From Mesorhizobium sp. (lineage in GTDB: Bacteria > Pseudomonadota > Alphaproteobacteria > Rhizobiales > Rhizobiaceae), in assembly GCA_019509685.1 (NCBI GenBank), contig JAEKLU010000090.1, forward strand, positions 1 to 7,564: a DNA stretch of 7,564 nucleotides, given 5' to 3'. This document shows, piece by piece, positions 1 to 6,552 of the stretch. A program made the position numbers and the translations under genes. Under the pieces are notes generated by a model. The model saw only the letters and a program-made list of their open reading frames with translations, was not told the DNA's origin and ran no database searches. The first letter of the stretch is position 1. Every line of letters begins with the position of its first letter.

Positions 1-608
1 CGTACGAAGCTCGGCCGGACCGCAACGCGCCCGTACCAGTCTCGAATATCCGCAGACCGCGCCAGCAAGTCGCGGCCTTCGGCGACCTTGACGAAATAGG
101 CGATGATCGGCGCCGCATGCAGGTCGGCCAGGGTCAGCTGGTCGCCGAGCAGCCATGGTCCTTGGGTTTTCAGCGCGATCAGCACCTTCAGCATCGTTTC
201 CGCCTGCTTAAGGCCGGCGGCAATCAGGCTCTCGTCCGGCTCAGCCGTCTCCAGCCGCTCGACAGCAACATCCCAGACCATGGCGCGGTAGCCATAGGCG
301 TCGAGCATGCCGATAATCTGGGTCATCCGGGCGCGGCCGCGCGCGTCGGCCGGTTGCAGGGCCGGACCGTCGAAGGCCTCGTCCATATAGCGTGTGATGG
401 CATTGGTCTCGAACAAACGAAAACCGTCATGTTCGAAAGCCGGGATGCGGCCGAAGGGATGGTGCTCCAGATACCAGGCGGGAATGCCCTCGGCGGCGAA
501 GATGTCGAGCGGCACCAGCTCGTAGCCGATGCCTTTTTCCTCCAGCGCCATGCGCGCGACGCGCACATAGACGCTGTAGTCGGCGCCATAGAGGATCGGT
601 TTGGTCAT
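1..608 (-). CDS. Glutathione S-transferase family protein (3' end cut by window edge)
   Basis: About 202 codons are visible, read leftwards from ATG 608-606, and the frame is still open at base 1. The family is usually 200-230 residues, so only a short tail is missing. The protein begins MTKPILYGADYSVYVRVA, a thioredoxin-like beta-alpha start. Residues 51-56 are PFGRIP with the cis-proline (P56) of GSTs, and E67-T68 sits where family members hold the gamma-glutamyl group of glutathione. The all-helical C-terminal half contains GPWLLGDQLTLADLH, matching the conserved N-capping box. A GGAGGG ribosome-binding site (618-623) lies nine bases before the start. Known members conjugate glutathione to electrophiles or act in thiol chemistry in the cytosol; the substrate here cannot be told. 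It lies downstream of icd on the same strand with a hairpin between, so joint transcription is uncertain. Confidence 0.9.
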   Translation of the reverse strand, partial: MTKPILYGADYSVYVRVARMALEEKGIGYELVPLDIFAAEGIPAWYLEHHPFGRIPAFEHDGFRLFETNAITRYMDEAFDGPALQPADARGRARMTQIIGMLDAYGYRAMVWDVAVERLETAEPDESLIAAGLKQAETMLKVLIALKTQGPWLLGDQLTLADLHAAPIIAYFVKVAEGRDLLARSADIRDWYGRVAVRPSFV

Positions 609-649
609 CGGGCCCGGCCCTCCGCTATGGCTGCGGGCGTTCGTCCTTT

Positions 650-673
650 GAAAAGCCCATATGGGGGCTTTTC
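650..673 (-). terminator. Hairpin between icd and the GST gene, candidate icd terminator
   Basis: GAAAAGCCC (650-658) pairs perfectly with GGGCTTTTC (665-673) across a six-base loop, 22 bases past the icd stop. The U-run lies inside the 3' arm of the minus-strand RNA rather than after it, so termination may be partial. A second small hairpin (TGCGC, TTC, GCGCA, 675-687) lies between it and icd. The symmetry would allow some effect on the other strand too. Confidence 0.45.
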
Positions 674-694
674 ATGCGCTTCGCGCACCGCTCC

Positions 695-1906
695 TCACCC
701 CATCGCCTTCTGCAAATTCTCGTCGATCTTGTCGAGGAAGCCGGTGGTCGACAGCCAAGGCTGGTCGGGACCGATCAAGAGCGACAGGTCCTTGGTCATG
801 AAGCCGCTCTCGACCGTCTGGATGCAGACCTTCTCCAGCGTGTCGGCGAAACGCTTCAGCTCGGCATTGTCGTCGAGCTTGGCGCGGTGGGCGAGGCCAC
901 GCGTCCAGGCGAAGATCGAGGCAATCGAATTGGTCGAGGTTTCCTCGCCCTTCTGATGCTGGCGGTAGTGGCGGGTGACGGTGCCGTGCGCGGCCTCGGC
1001 CTCGACAGTCTTGCCGTCGGGCGTCATCAGCACCGAGGTCATCAGGCCGAGCGAGCCGAAGCCTTGCGCAACCGTGTCGGACTGCACATCGCCGTCATAG
1101 TTCTTGCAGGCCCAGACATAGCCGCCCGACCATTTCAGGGCGGAGGCCACCATGTCGTCGATCAGCCGGTGCTCGTACCAGATTTTCTTTGCCTTGAACT
1201 CGGCCTCGAACTCCTTCTCGTAGACCTCCTGGAAGATGTCCTTGAAGCGGCCGTCATAGGCCTTGAGGATGGTGTTCTTGGTCGACAGGTAGACCGGATA
1301 GTTGCGCAGCAGGCCATAGTTCAGCGAGGCGCGGGCAAACTCGCGGATCGACTCGTCGAGATTGTACATGGCCATGGCGACGCCGGCGCCGGGCGCGTCA
1401 TAGACATCGTGCTCGATCACCTGGCCGTCCTCGCCGACGAATTTGATCGTCAGCTTGCCCTTGCCGGGGAAGCGGAAATCGGTGGCGCGGTACTGGTCGC
1501 CGAAGGCGTGACGGCCGACGATGATCGGCTTGGTCCAGCCGGGCACCAGGCGCGGTACGTTCTTCATGATGATCGGCTCGCGGAAGATGGTGCCGCCGAG
1601 GATGTTGCGGATGGTGCCGTTCGGCGACTTCCACATCTTCTTCAGCTTGAATTCCTCGACGCGCTGCTCGTCGGGGGTGATCGTCGCGCATTTGACGCCG
1701 ACGCCCCATTTCTTGATGGCGTTGGCCGAATCGATCGTCACCTGGTCGTTGGTGGCGTCGCGGTGCTCGACGCCGAGGTCGTAATATTCAAGCTTGAGGT
1801 CGAGATAAGGGTGGATCAGCTTGTCCTTGATGAACTGCCAGATGATGCGGGTCATCTCGTCGCCGTCGAGTTCGACGACCGGGTTCGCCACCTTGATCTT
1901 CGCCAT
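695..1906 (-). CDS. icd: NADP-dependent isocitrate dehydrogenase
   Basis: This 403-residue protein is a full-length type II (eukaryote-like) isocitrate dehydrogenase, which oxidatively decarboxylates isocitrate to 2-oxoglutarate with NADP in the TCA cycle. Substrate-binding residues S94, N96, R100 and R109 sit in [19 protein letters not shown]132 in GRHAFGDQY aligns, even in number, with the arginine mutated in human IDH1 tumours. Y139 and K210 are the expected catalytic tyrosine and lysine, and D250 and D273 the metal ligands ([17 protein letters not shown]). HGTV near the C-terminus belongs to the NADP pocket. The start [11 protein letters not shown] is typical for rhizobial homologues. The gene diverges from trmJ, and a good sigma70-type promoter lies about 70 bp upstream. 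It provides 2-oxoglutarate for glutamate synthesis. No disruption or missing key residue is seen. Confidence 0.98.
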   Translation of the reverse strand: MAKIKVANPVVELDGDEMTRIIWQFIKDKLIHPYLDLKLEYYDLGVEHRDATNDQVTIDSANAIKKWGVGVKCATITPDEQRVEEFKLKKMWKSPNGTIRNILGGTIFREPIIMKNVPRLVPGWTKPIIVGRHAFGDQYRATDFRFPGKGKLTIKFVGEDGQVIEHDVYDAPGAGVAMAMYNLDESIREFARASLNYGLLRNYPVYLSTKNTILKAYDGRFKDIFQEVYEKEFEAEFKAKKIWYEHRLIDDMVASALKWSGGYVWACKNYDGDVQSDTVAQGFGSLGLMTSVLMTPDGKTVEAEAAHGTVTRHYRQHQKGEETSTNSIASIFAWTRGLAHRAKLDDNAELKRFADTLEKVCIQTVESGFMTKDLSLLIGPDQPWLSTTGFLDKIDENLQKAMG

Positions 1907-1975
1907 GGAAAGAATGCCTCGTTGCTGGGGATCTGAACGGCCTTGCCCGCATGGCGTTCGGCCGGGGATGGGGAG

Positions 1976-2004
1976 CGTATATCAAAGGCTTTTTGAGCGC
2001 GCAA
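1976..2004 (-). promoter_or_regulatory. Probable icd promoter
   Basis: Read on the minus strand, TTGCGC (2004-1999), a 17-base spacer and TATACG (1981-1976) form a good alphaproteobacterial housekeeping promoter. It would start transcription near 1969 and leave a leader of about 60 bases before the icd ATG. No equally good promoter for the divergent trmJ gene was found in 1907-2114; TTGGAC near 2024 has no convincing -10 partner. Confidence 0.55.
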
Positions 2005-2114
2005 ACCGCGATCAGCCTCATGTTGGACGAGTGCCGCTGTTGTGAATGCTTCATTTTAGGCGTCGGATGTGGCAGGGGACGCCGAAACGCCGCAAACATC
2101 GGTTACCGACAGCC

Positions 2115-2957
2115 ATGCCCGCACTAGAAGACGCAACCAAGACCGCCTCCGCCGGACCGGCGATCATCCTGGTCGAGCCACAGCTCGGCGAGAATATCGG
2201 CATGGTGGCGCGGGCGATGGCCAATTTCGGTTTGTCCGAGTTGCGCCTGGTCAATCCCCGCGACGGCTGGCCGAGCGAGAAGGCCCGCGCCGCCGCAAGC
2301 CGCGCCGACCATGTCATCGATGCCACCGTTGTGTTCGACGACCTGGCGTCCGCGGTCGCCGACCTCAACTTCGTCTTCGCCACCACGGCGCGCGAGCGCG
2401 ACGGCTTCAAGCCGGTACGCGGCCCGGTCGAAGCGGGCAGGGCACTGCGCGCCCGCGCCGAGGCAGGGCTTCGCACCGGCATCCTGTTCGGCCGCGAGCG
2501 CTTCGGCCTCTACAATGACGAGGTCGGGCTTGCCGACGAGATCGTCACCTTTCCGGTCGATCCGGGCTTTTCATCGCTCAACATCGCCCAGGCCGTGCTT
2601 TTGATGTCCTATGAGTGGATGAAATCCGGCCTTGCCGACGAAACGGCGACCAATTTCTCCGGACCGGAGCTGGCGCCGGCGACCAAGGAACAGCTGCACA
2701 GCCTGTTCGCCTATCTGGAGGGGGCGCTTGAGGCGCGCGGTTACTTCCGGCCGGAAGAGAAGAAGCCGAAGATGGTCGACAATCTGCGCGCCGTGCTGAC
2801 GCGCGCCGGCTTCGCCGAACAGGAATTGAAAGTATTGCGCGGCATTGTTTCCTCGCTCGACAGGTTTTCGCCGGCCATGCCGCGCGGCGATGGCTCGCCG
2901 GGAGACGATCCGAGGCGATTGCCCGCACGCAGTCGCATGGCGGACAAAGAAAGTTAA
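2115..2957 (+). CDS. trmJ: RNA 2'-O-methyltransferase, TrmJ-like (SpoU/SPOUT family)
   Basis: The 280-residue product has the three SPOUT signature motifs. Motif 1 is ENIGMVARAMANFG (residues 26-39, with N27 and R33), motif 2 is GILFGRERFGLYNDE (122-136) and motif 3 is SSLNIAQAV (153-161). Together these form the knotted S-adenosylmethionine site. TrmJ methylates the 2'-OH of nucleotide 32 in the tRNA anticodon loop, working as a dimer. The C-terminal part after residue 200 is helical and family-specific. The frame is open from an ATG at 2046, but the first 23 codons (rich in Arg and Lys) do not resemble the family, and the domain starts soon after the ATG at 2115, which I chose. The ribosome-binding site is weak. 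The exact RNA target is inferred; a related rRNA or tRNA methyltransferase is the alternative. It is the first of three plus-strand genes, ahead of a membrane protein and murI. Confidence 0.88.
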   Translation: MPALEDATKTASAGPAIILVEPQLGENIGMVARAMANFGLSELRLVNPRDGWPSEKARAAASRADHVIDATVVFDDLASAVADLNFVFATTARERDGFKPVRGPVEAGRALRARAEAGLRTGILFGRERFGLYNDEVGLADEIVTFPVDPGFSSLNIAQAVLLMSYEWMKSGLADETATNFSGPELAPATKEQLHSLFAYLEGALEARGYFRPEEKKPKMVDNLRAVLTRAGFAEQELKVLRGIVSSLDRFSPAMPRGDGSPGDDPRRLPARSRMADKES

Positions 2958-2984
2958 AATCGATAAGCTCTGAACATTTGAAGT

Positions 2985-3005
2985 AACCGAATGTTATTCG
3001 GTTTT
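2985..3005 (+). terminator. Hairpin after trmJ, probable terminator
   Basis: AACCGAAT (2985-2992), loop GTT, ATTCGGTT (2996-3003) and two more T form an 8-bp stem ending in a four-T run, 28 bases after the trmJ stop. It overlaps an ATG at 2991, which argues against that ATG as the start of the next gene. The T-run is short, so read-through into the downstream genes is likely. Confidence 0.5.
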
Positions 3006-3038
3006 GATCCATCCTTATTGAAACGATGGGGGTGGCAT

Positions 3039-3638
3039 ATGTTTACGTCCAATATTGGCCGGATGCGCTTCTTTCTCTACTCTCTCGGCCTCTGGGTGGG
3101 CGAGGTGGTGGCGATCATCATCTGCATTGGCGCGACGATCGGCTTCGAAGGGCTGCTCAATTCGGCGCCCGGCCCGTCGCGGCAAAGCCTGGCCGGCGCG
3201 GTGCTGGTTTTTTCGCTCATCTTTGTCGCGCTGCGCGGCAACATCGCGCTCCGCCGAGGCCGTGACGCAAACAAAAACCGCTGGATCGTGTGGTCCTATA
3301 TTGTCCTTTCCGGCCTCTACGCCCTCCTGCAAGCGGGCACGTTGCTGGTCATCAAATTCGGCGATCCGGAGAGCGTGCCTGGCGGCCTGAACCTGGTTGG
3401 GCTTTCCATATTCGGCCTTTGGTGCGGGATCCTGTGGGCGAAGCCTGTCGCCGGCAGCAACATCGAAGAACTGACCTCGATGTTCGACTTTGACGGTCCG
3501 CTGCCAACGCCGGCCGGCGCTGCGCGTATCGCAACCAGCAGTGCCCCGGCCGTGCCGCGCGCCGCCGTTCGCATTCCGCCCGCGCCGCAGCCTTTCGGCA
3601 GGCCGCGGCCTGCAGGTTTCGGCAAGCGCGGTGTGTAG
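3039..3638 (+). CDS. Small integral membrane protein, DUF805-like
   Basis: Read from ATG 3039 the product is 199 residues. GGGGG at 3028-3032 gives a ribosome-binding site six bases away; an in-frame ATG at 2991 lies inside a hairpin and is less likely. Four hydrophobic segments are visible, near residues 12-36, 51-65, 83-105 and 117-134. Two short motifs recall DUF805 membrane proteins: NIGRMRFFLYSLG at the N-terminus and RRGRDANKNRW (72-82) after the second helix, which matches the family's R-R-x-x-D-x-x-x-x-x-W pattern with the usual His replaced. DUF805 proteins have no well-defined biochemical role. After the last helix comes a tail of about 65 residues, rich in Pro and Ala and basic at its end, probably cytoplasmic and disordered. 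It lies between trmJ and murI on the same strand. The membrane location is clear; the family assignment is moderate. Confidence 0.75.
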   Translation: MFTSNIGRMRFFLYSLGLWVGEVVAIIICIGATIGFEGLLNSAPGPSRQSLAGAVLVFSLIFVALRGNIALRRGRDANKNRWIVWSYIVLSGLYALLQAGTLLVIKFGDPESVPGGLNLVGLSIFGLWCGILWAKPVAGSNIEELTSMFDFDGPLPTPAGAARIATSSAPAVPRAAVRIPPAPQPFGRPRPAGFGKRGV

Positions 3639-3740
3639 TCGTCTGCGCGAAAGCTGCCAGGATTAGCCACTTCAAGACCAAGATCATTCGCGATAGAAGC
3701 GCCATTGGCCCGATTATGAGCCAGACCTTCTAGTGACCGG

Positions 3741-4547
3741 ATGACAATGAGCGATCGATCAAGCCAGCCGCCGATCCTGATGTTCGATTCCGGCGTCGGC
3801 GGGCTCACGGTGCTGCGCGAGGCGCGTGTGCTGATGCCGGACCGCCGCTTCGTCTACGTTGCCGACGATGCGGCCTTTCCATACGGCGCCTGGGAAGAGC
3901 CGGCGCTGAACGCCCACATATTGGCGCTGTTCGGCACATTGCTGGAGCGGTTTAGACCCGCGGTGTCGGTCATCGCCTGCAACACCGCCTCGACCCTGGT
4001 GATCGATGCGCTGCGCGAAGAATTTCCCGACCATCTCTTCGTTGGCACCGTGCCGGCGATAAAGCCGGCGGCCGAGCGTACCCGCTCCGGCCTGGTCTCG
4101 GTGCTGGCGACGCCGGGCACGGTGAAGCGTCAGTACACGCGCGACCTGATCAGCAAATGGGCGCAGAAATGCCATGTCCGCCTGGTCGGCAGCGACAGGC
4201 TCGCGGGGCTGACCGAAACCTATATGCGCGAGGGTTTTGTCGACGAGGAGGCCGTGCGCGCCGAAATTGCGCCGTGCTTCATCGAACGCGACGGCAATCG
4301 CACCGACATCGTCGTGCTCGCCTGCACGCATTATCCGTTTCTGGTCAATCGCATGCGCAAAACGGCGCCCTGGCCGGTCGACTGGATCGATCCGGCCGAA
4401 GCGATCGCACGGCGCGCCATGTCGCTGCTTGATCCGGTGGGAGAGCCTTCAGGCGAGAACGAGCCCGATATCGCCATCTTCACCTCGGGCAAGGTGGACT
4501 TCGCCACGAGGCGCCTGATCCAGGGCTTTGGACTGACCACCCGCTAA
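3741..4547 (+). CDS. murI: Glutamate racemase
   Basis: The 268-residue product matches glutamate racemase, which interconverts L- and D-glutamate without a cofactor and supplies D-Glu for the second residue of the peptidoglycan stem peptide. Signature sites are all present: FDSGVGGL (D16 and S17), PYG (47-49), the first catalytic cysteine C80 in ACNTAS, and the second, C195, in ACTHYP followed by H197. Length is normal for the family. ATG codons at 3741 and 3747 are both possible, giving MTMSDRSS or MSDRSS; the ribosome-binding site is weak either way. The 102 bases before it show no clear promoter, so it may be transcribed with the upstream membrane protein gene. The TAA stop forms the outer edge of the large palindrome separating it from the convergent ribonuclease gene. 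Confidence 0.96.
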   Translation: MTMSDRSSQPPILMFDSGVGGLTVLREARVLMPDRRFVYVADDAAFPYGAWEEPALNAHILALFGTLLERFRPAVSVIACNTASTLVIDALREEFPDHLFVGTVPAIKPAAERTRSGLVSVLATPGTVKRQYTRDLISKWAQKCHVRLVGSDRLAGLTETYMREGFVDEEAVRAEIAPCFIERDGNRTDIVVLACTHYPFLVNRMRKTAPWPVDWIDPAEAIARRAMSLLDPVGEPSGENEPDIAIFTSGKVDFATRRLIQGFGLTTR

Positions 4548-4689
4548 GGCGTATTGATATTCGGGTGAGGCCGGCCTGCAAATGCCGGTTTCCTGCGCTT
4601 CCGGTGCTCACGTACTTTAAGTACGCTCCGCTCCGGTTCTCGGAACCCACCATTTTCGGCTCGGCCTGACCCGAATCTCAACACGCCTT
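4546..4689. repeat. 144-bp imperfect palindrome between murI and the RNB gene
   Basis: The outer 28 bases of each end (4546-4573 and 4662-4689) pair at 25 positions, and looser complementarity continues inwards to a core of GTACTT, T, AAGTAC (4612-4624), which is the exact centre. The element starts in the murI stop codon and ends 12 bases before the ribonuclease stop. As RNA from either strand it would fold into one long hairpin, so a bidirectional terminator or mRNA-end stabiliser is likely. The core and its flank (CTCCGCTCCGG) recall dispersed palindromic units of rhizobial genomes; that is memory, not a search. Confidence 0.8.
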
Positions 4690-4701
4690 GGAGACCATCG
4701 C

Positions 4702-6084
4702 TCACGCAGGTTCGAAGACGATGCTGCGTTGATCCGGATCGGCGGAGACCAGCTTTAGCTTCAGACTGTCGCCCTGCCGGAGCCCCGAGGCTTTGACGTT
4801 GGCAACGACAGGCATGTCGGCGAGCTGAACGCGCACGCCTTGATCGACGATGTCGGTGACGACGGCGTTGAACATCTCGCCTTCGTGCCCCTTCAGCATG
4901 ACCGCCTCGGCAAGGTCGATTGCCGCGTGGTTGATCTGTCGAGCGCGGCCATCCGCGCGCCCCATCGCCTTCGGCAATCTGGTGAACGCGTCGCTGACGG
5001 CCTGCGGCACCGGCTGGCCATTGGCGATTGCCAACGTGCAGCGCACGACATAGCGGTCGGCCAGCCGCCTGAGCGGCGCGGTCGAGTGTGCGTAGGTCGC
5101 GGCCATCGCCTCATGCCAGGGGACGACGCCCTCCTCATAGGGCTGGTAGGACGCGCCGGAGCTGGCATGGCGGATCTCCAGCATCAGCGCCGCCTGTTGC
5201 TTGTTGGTCGGATCAAGCGTCCGCTGATAGTCGTGCAAGCTGGTGGCGGCCGGCCATGACAGGCCGAGCGCTTGTGCCGCGTTGCGCAGCCTTTGCACCT
5301 TGAAGCCATCCGGCTCCGCCATGACCCGGAACAACCCGGTCTTGTGCGCCAGCATGGCGTCGGCAATGGCCATATTGGCGGCCAGCGAAAGTGCTGCGTT
5401 GTCCTGCTCGGATTGCAGAAGCGGCCTGAACGAAAGCTGGAAGCTGCCATCGGCCAGCCTTTCCACTTCCTGCTCGGGCGGGTCGACGCGGGAGGCGCCG
5501 CGCCGGTCTTCGTTTGCCGCGATGCGCTGCGCCAGTTCCGCAAAGCCGGCCGGAACGTCGGAGGCCTGCACGCGGTCATAAGCGAGCTTGGCGCGGCTTT
5601 GGATGATTGCCCGCTCGGCGCCGTCCAGCTTCACCGCGCCGTCCTCGGCGACGCGAACCGTGAAGATGACCGCCGGACGCGGGCCATCGGGCAACAGGCT
5701 CGCCGCGGCCTCGGCAAGCACCGGCGGGTAGAGCCCGGCCTTGCCGTCCGGCAGGTAAAGCGTCTCGCCCCGCGTCCAGGCTTCGAGATCCACCGCGTCG
5801 CCGTCCTCGACGAACCAGGCGACGTCGGCGATGGCGTATTGCAACAGAAGGTCGCTGCCGCTGGCCTCGATCGAGAACGCCTGGTCAAGATCAGTTGAGC
5901 TCGCCGGATCGAGCGTGACGAAAGGCACCGCCGTGCGATCCACATGCCGGTTGGGCACGCGCTTGGCCGCCGCTTCCGCCGAAGCCATCACATTGGGCGG
6001 AAATCCATCCGGCACGTGGAACGCGGTGCGGATTTTCGAAAGACCGGCGGCGAGTGCCTGTGAGGGGTCGGTCAGTGATTTCAT
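4702..6084 (-). CDS. RNB-domain ribonuclease (RNase II/R family, compact form)
   Basis: I chose the ATG at 6084, giving 460 residues, because AGGA (6093-6096) lies eight bases upstream and the 40 extra codons from 6204 do not look like a family N-terminus and run antisense to the DUF3008 gene. Residues 55-70 contain D59, D65 and D67, the magnesium-binding aspartates of the RNB exonuclease core, followed by YAIADVAWFV. The fourth aspartate of E. coli RNase II is Gln here (Q68), as I recall for a subset of the family. STAPLRRLADRYVVR corresponds to the conserved SPIRRYxD segment. The last 60 residues form an S1-like RNA-binding domain. The two N-terminal cold-shock domains of RNase R (about 800 residues) are absent; only some 50 residues precede RNB. 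It probably degrades RNA 3' to 5' in the cytoplasm. It should not be called rnr or rnb outright. Confidence 0.88.
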   Translation of the reverse strand: MKSLTDPSQALAAGLSKIRTAFHVPDGFPPNVMASAEAAAKRVPNRHVDRTAVPFVTLDPASSTDLDQAFSIEASGSDLLLQYAIADVAWFVEDGDAVDLEAWTRGETLYLPDGKAGLYPPVLAEAAASLLPDGPRPAVIFTVRVAEDGAVKLDGAERAIIQSRAKLAYDRVQASDVPAGFAELAQRIAANEDRRGASRVDPPEQEVERLADGSFQLSFRPLLQSEQDNAALSLAANMAIADAMLAHKTGLFRVMAEPDGFKVQRLRNAAQALGLSWPAATSLHDYQRTLDPTNKQQAALMLEIRHASSGASYQPYEEGVVPWHEAMAATYAHSTAPLRRLADRYVVRCTLAIANGQPVPQAVSDAFTRLPKAMGRADGRARQINHAAIDLAEAVMLKGHEGEMFNAVVTDIVDQGVRVQLADMPVVANVKASGLRQGDSLKLKLVSADPDQRSIVFEPA

Positions 6085-6124
6085 GCCGTCCGTCCTACAC
6101 TGGCGCCCCACGTACGGGAAGGCT

Positions 6125-6149
6125 GGAACTGCCGCCGAAGCGCCGCGTT
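6125..6149 (+). promoter_or_regulatory. EcfG-type general stress promoter for the DUF3008 gene
   Basis: GGAAC (6125-6129), a 16-base spacer and CGTT (6146-6149) match the alphaproteobacterial EcfG/RpoE2 consensus (GGAAC-N16/17-CGTT) exactly. Transcription would begin near 6156-6158, leaving a leader of about 20 bases that still holds the ribosome-binding site. A search by eye upstream of the other genes did not find a second copy. Confidence 0.65.
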
Positions 6150-6174
6150 TCTCCTGACAGCAAAAGGAGAAACG
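6146..6174 (+). repeat. Perfect 10-bp dyad covering the DUF3008 ribosome-binding site
   Basis: CGTTTCTCCT (6146-6155) and AGGAGAAACG (6165-6174) are exact reverse complements around a nine-base loop. The right arm contains the Shine-Dalgarno AGGAG (6165-6169), eight bases before ATG 6178; the left arm overlaps the CGTT -10 of the EcfG promoter. If transcription starts upstream, the stem would hide the ribosome-binding site. If it starts at the EcfG site, the left arm is not transcribed and the dyad can act only as DNA. Confidence 0.75.
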
Positions 6175-6177
6175 ACC

Positions 6178-6332
6178 ATGCCTGCTACATCGCAAGCCCA
6201 GCAAAAAGCCGCCGGCGCCGCACTTTCCGCCAAGCGCGGCGAGACCAAGAAAAGCGAACTCAAGGGCGCGTCGCGCGAGATGTACGAATCGATGAGCGAG
6301 AAGCAGCTCGAGGACCCAAAAAGAAGTCGTAG
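6178..6332 (+). pseudogene. DUF3008 family small protein, 3' end apparently frame-shifted
   Basis: The gene opens with an excellent AGGAG site and ATG 6178. Residues 1-46 (MPATSQAQQKAAGAALSAKR and on through MSEKQLED) match the small alphaproteobacterial DUF3008 proteins of about 60 residues, which are Lys- and Ala-rich and have no known function. After LED the frame becomes PKRSRSRG and runs on to a stop at 6586-6588 (136 residues), with a tail that is merely antisense to the secreted-protein gene. In another frame the expected type of ending, PKKKS and stop, occurs at 6315-6332 immediately after the break. I infer a short deletion of 3n+1 bases that removed the segment like FASTKRKGK. The EcfG promoter and start are intact, so a longer altered protein may still be made. 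The family ending is recalled, not searched. A sequencing error would have to be a multi-base loss. Confidence 0.6.
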
Positions 6333-6339
6333 CCGCGGC

Positions 6340-6552
6340 TTAGTGGTGGTCCTTGACGGAGCAGCGCTTGACCCGGTGGGTCACGTTGTGCGGGCGGCCG
6401 TTGCGCCAGACGCGCCGGGTGATCGTCTGCCAACGGCAGACTTGCTTTGCGCCGCCCGAGAACTTGGCATTGCCCGCGAAGGCCACTTCAGGCGCGCTGA
6501 AGGTCATGGGTGCCGACAGCAGAACCGCCATTATCAAAGCCGCATACTTCAT
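6340..6552 (-). CDS. Small secreted basic protein with Cys-24-Cys module (copy 1)
   Basis: The product is 70 residues. Residues 1-26 form a signal peptide (MKYAALIMAVLLSAP, then AFA before G27), so the mature protein of about 44 residues should be exported to the periplasm or outside. The mature part is strongly basic and contains KQVCR (36-40), RVWRNG (47-52) and VKRC (61-64), with only two cysteines, C39 and C64, which could form one disulfide. GAGGAG is placed five bases or so before the ATG. The gene at 6927-7124 encodes a paralogue with ungapped alignment from KQVC to KRC. The stop lies seven bases from the old DUF3008 stop, in convergent orientation, over the palindrome AGCCGCGGCT (6331-6340). 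I do not recognise a named family and no function can be assigned. Confidence 0.8.
   Translation of the reverse strand: MKYAALIMAVLLSAPMTFSAPEVAFAGNAKFSGGAKQVCRWQTITRRVWRNGRPHNVTHRVKRCSVKDHH

Noticed and set aside
674..1936. A 420-codon open frame on the plus strand opposite icd
   Set aside because: It is the antisense shadow of a complete, fully conserved icd gene; such long shadows are common in high-GC DNA and its protein resembles no family I know.
2046..2114. N-terminal extension of TrmJ from ATG 2046
   Set aside because: The 23 extra residues are Arg/Lys-rich with no family resemblance, and the methyltransferase fold begins after ATG 2115.
3317..3808. A 163-codon minus-strand frame across the gap before murI
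   Set aside because: It overlaps both flanking genes on the opposite strand, has no ribosome-binding site of note and no recognisable domain.
6085..6204. Longer start for the RNB ribonuclease at 6204
   Set aside because: The 40 extra residues run across the EcfG promoter and into the antisense of the DUF3008 gene; ATG 6084 has its own ribosome-binding site.
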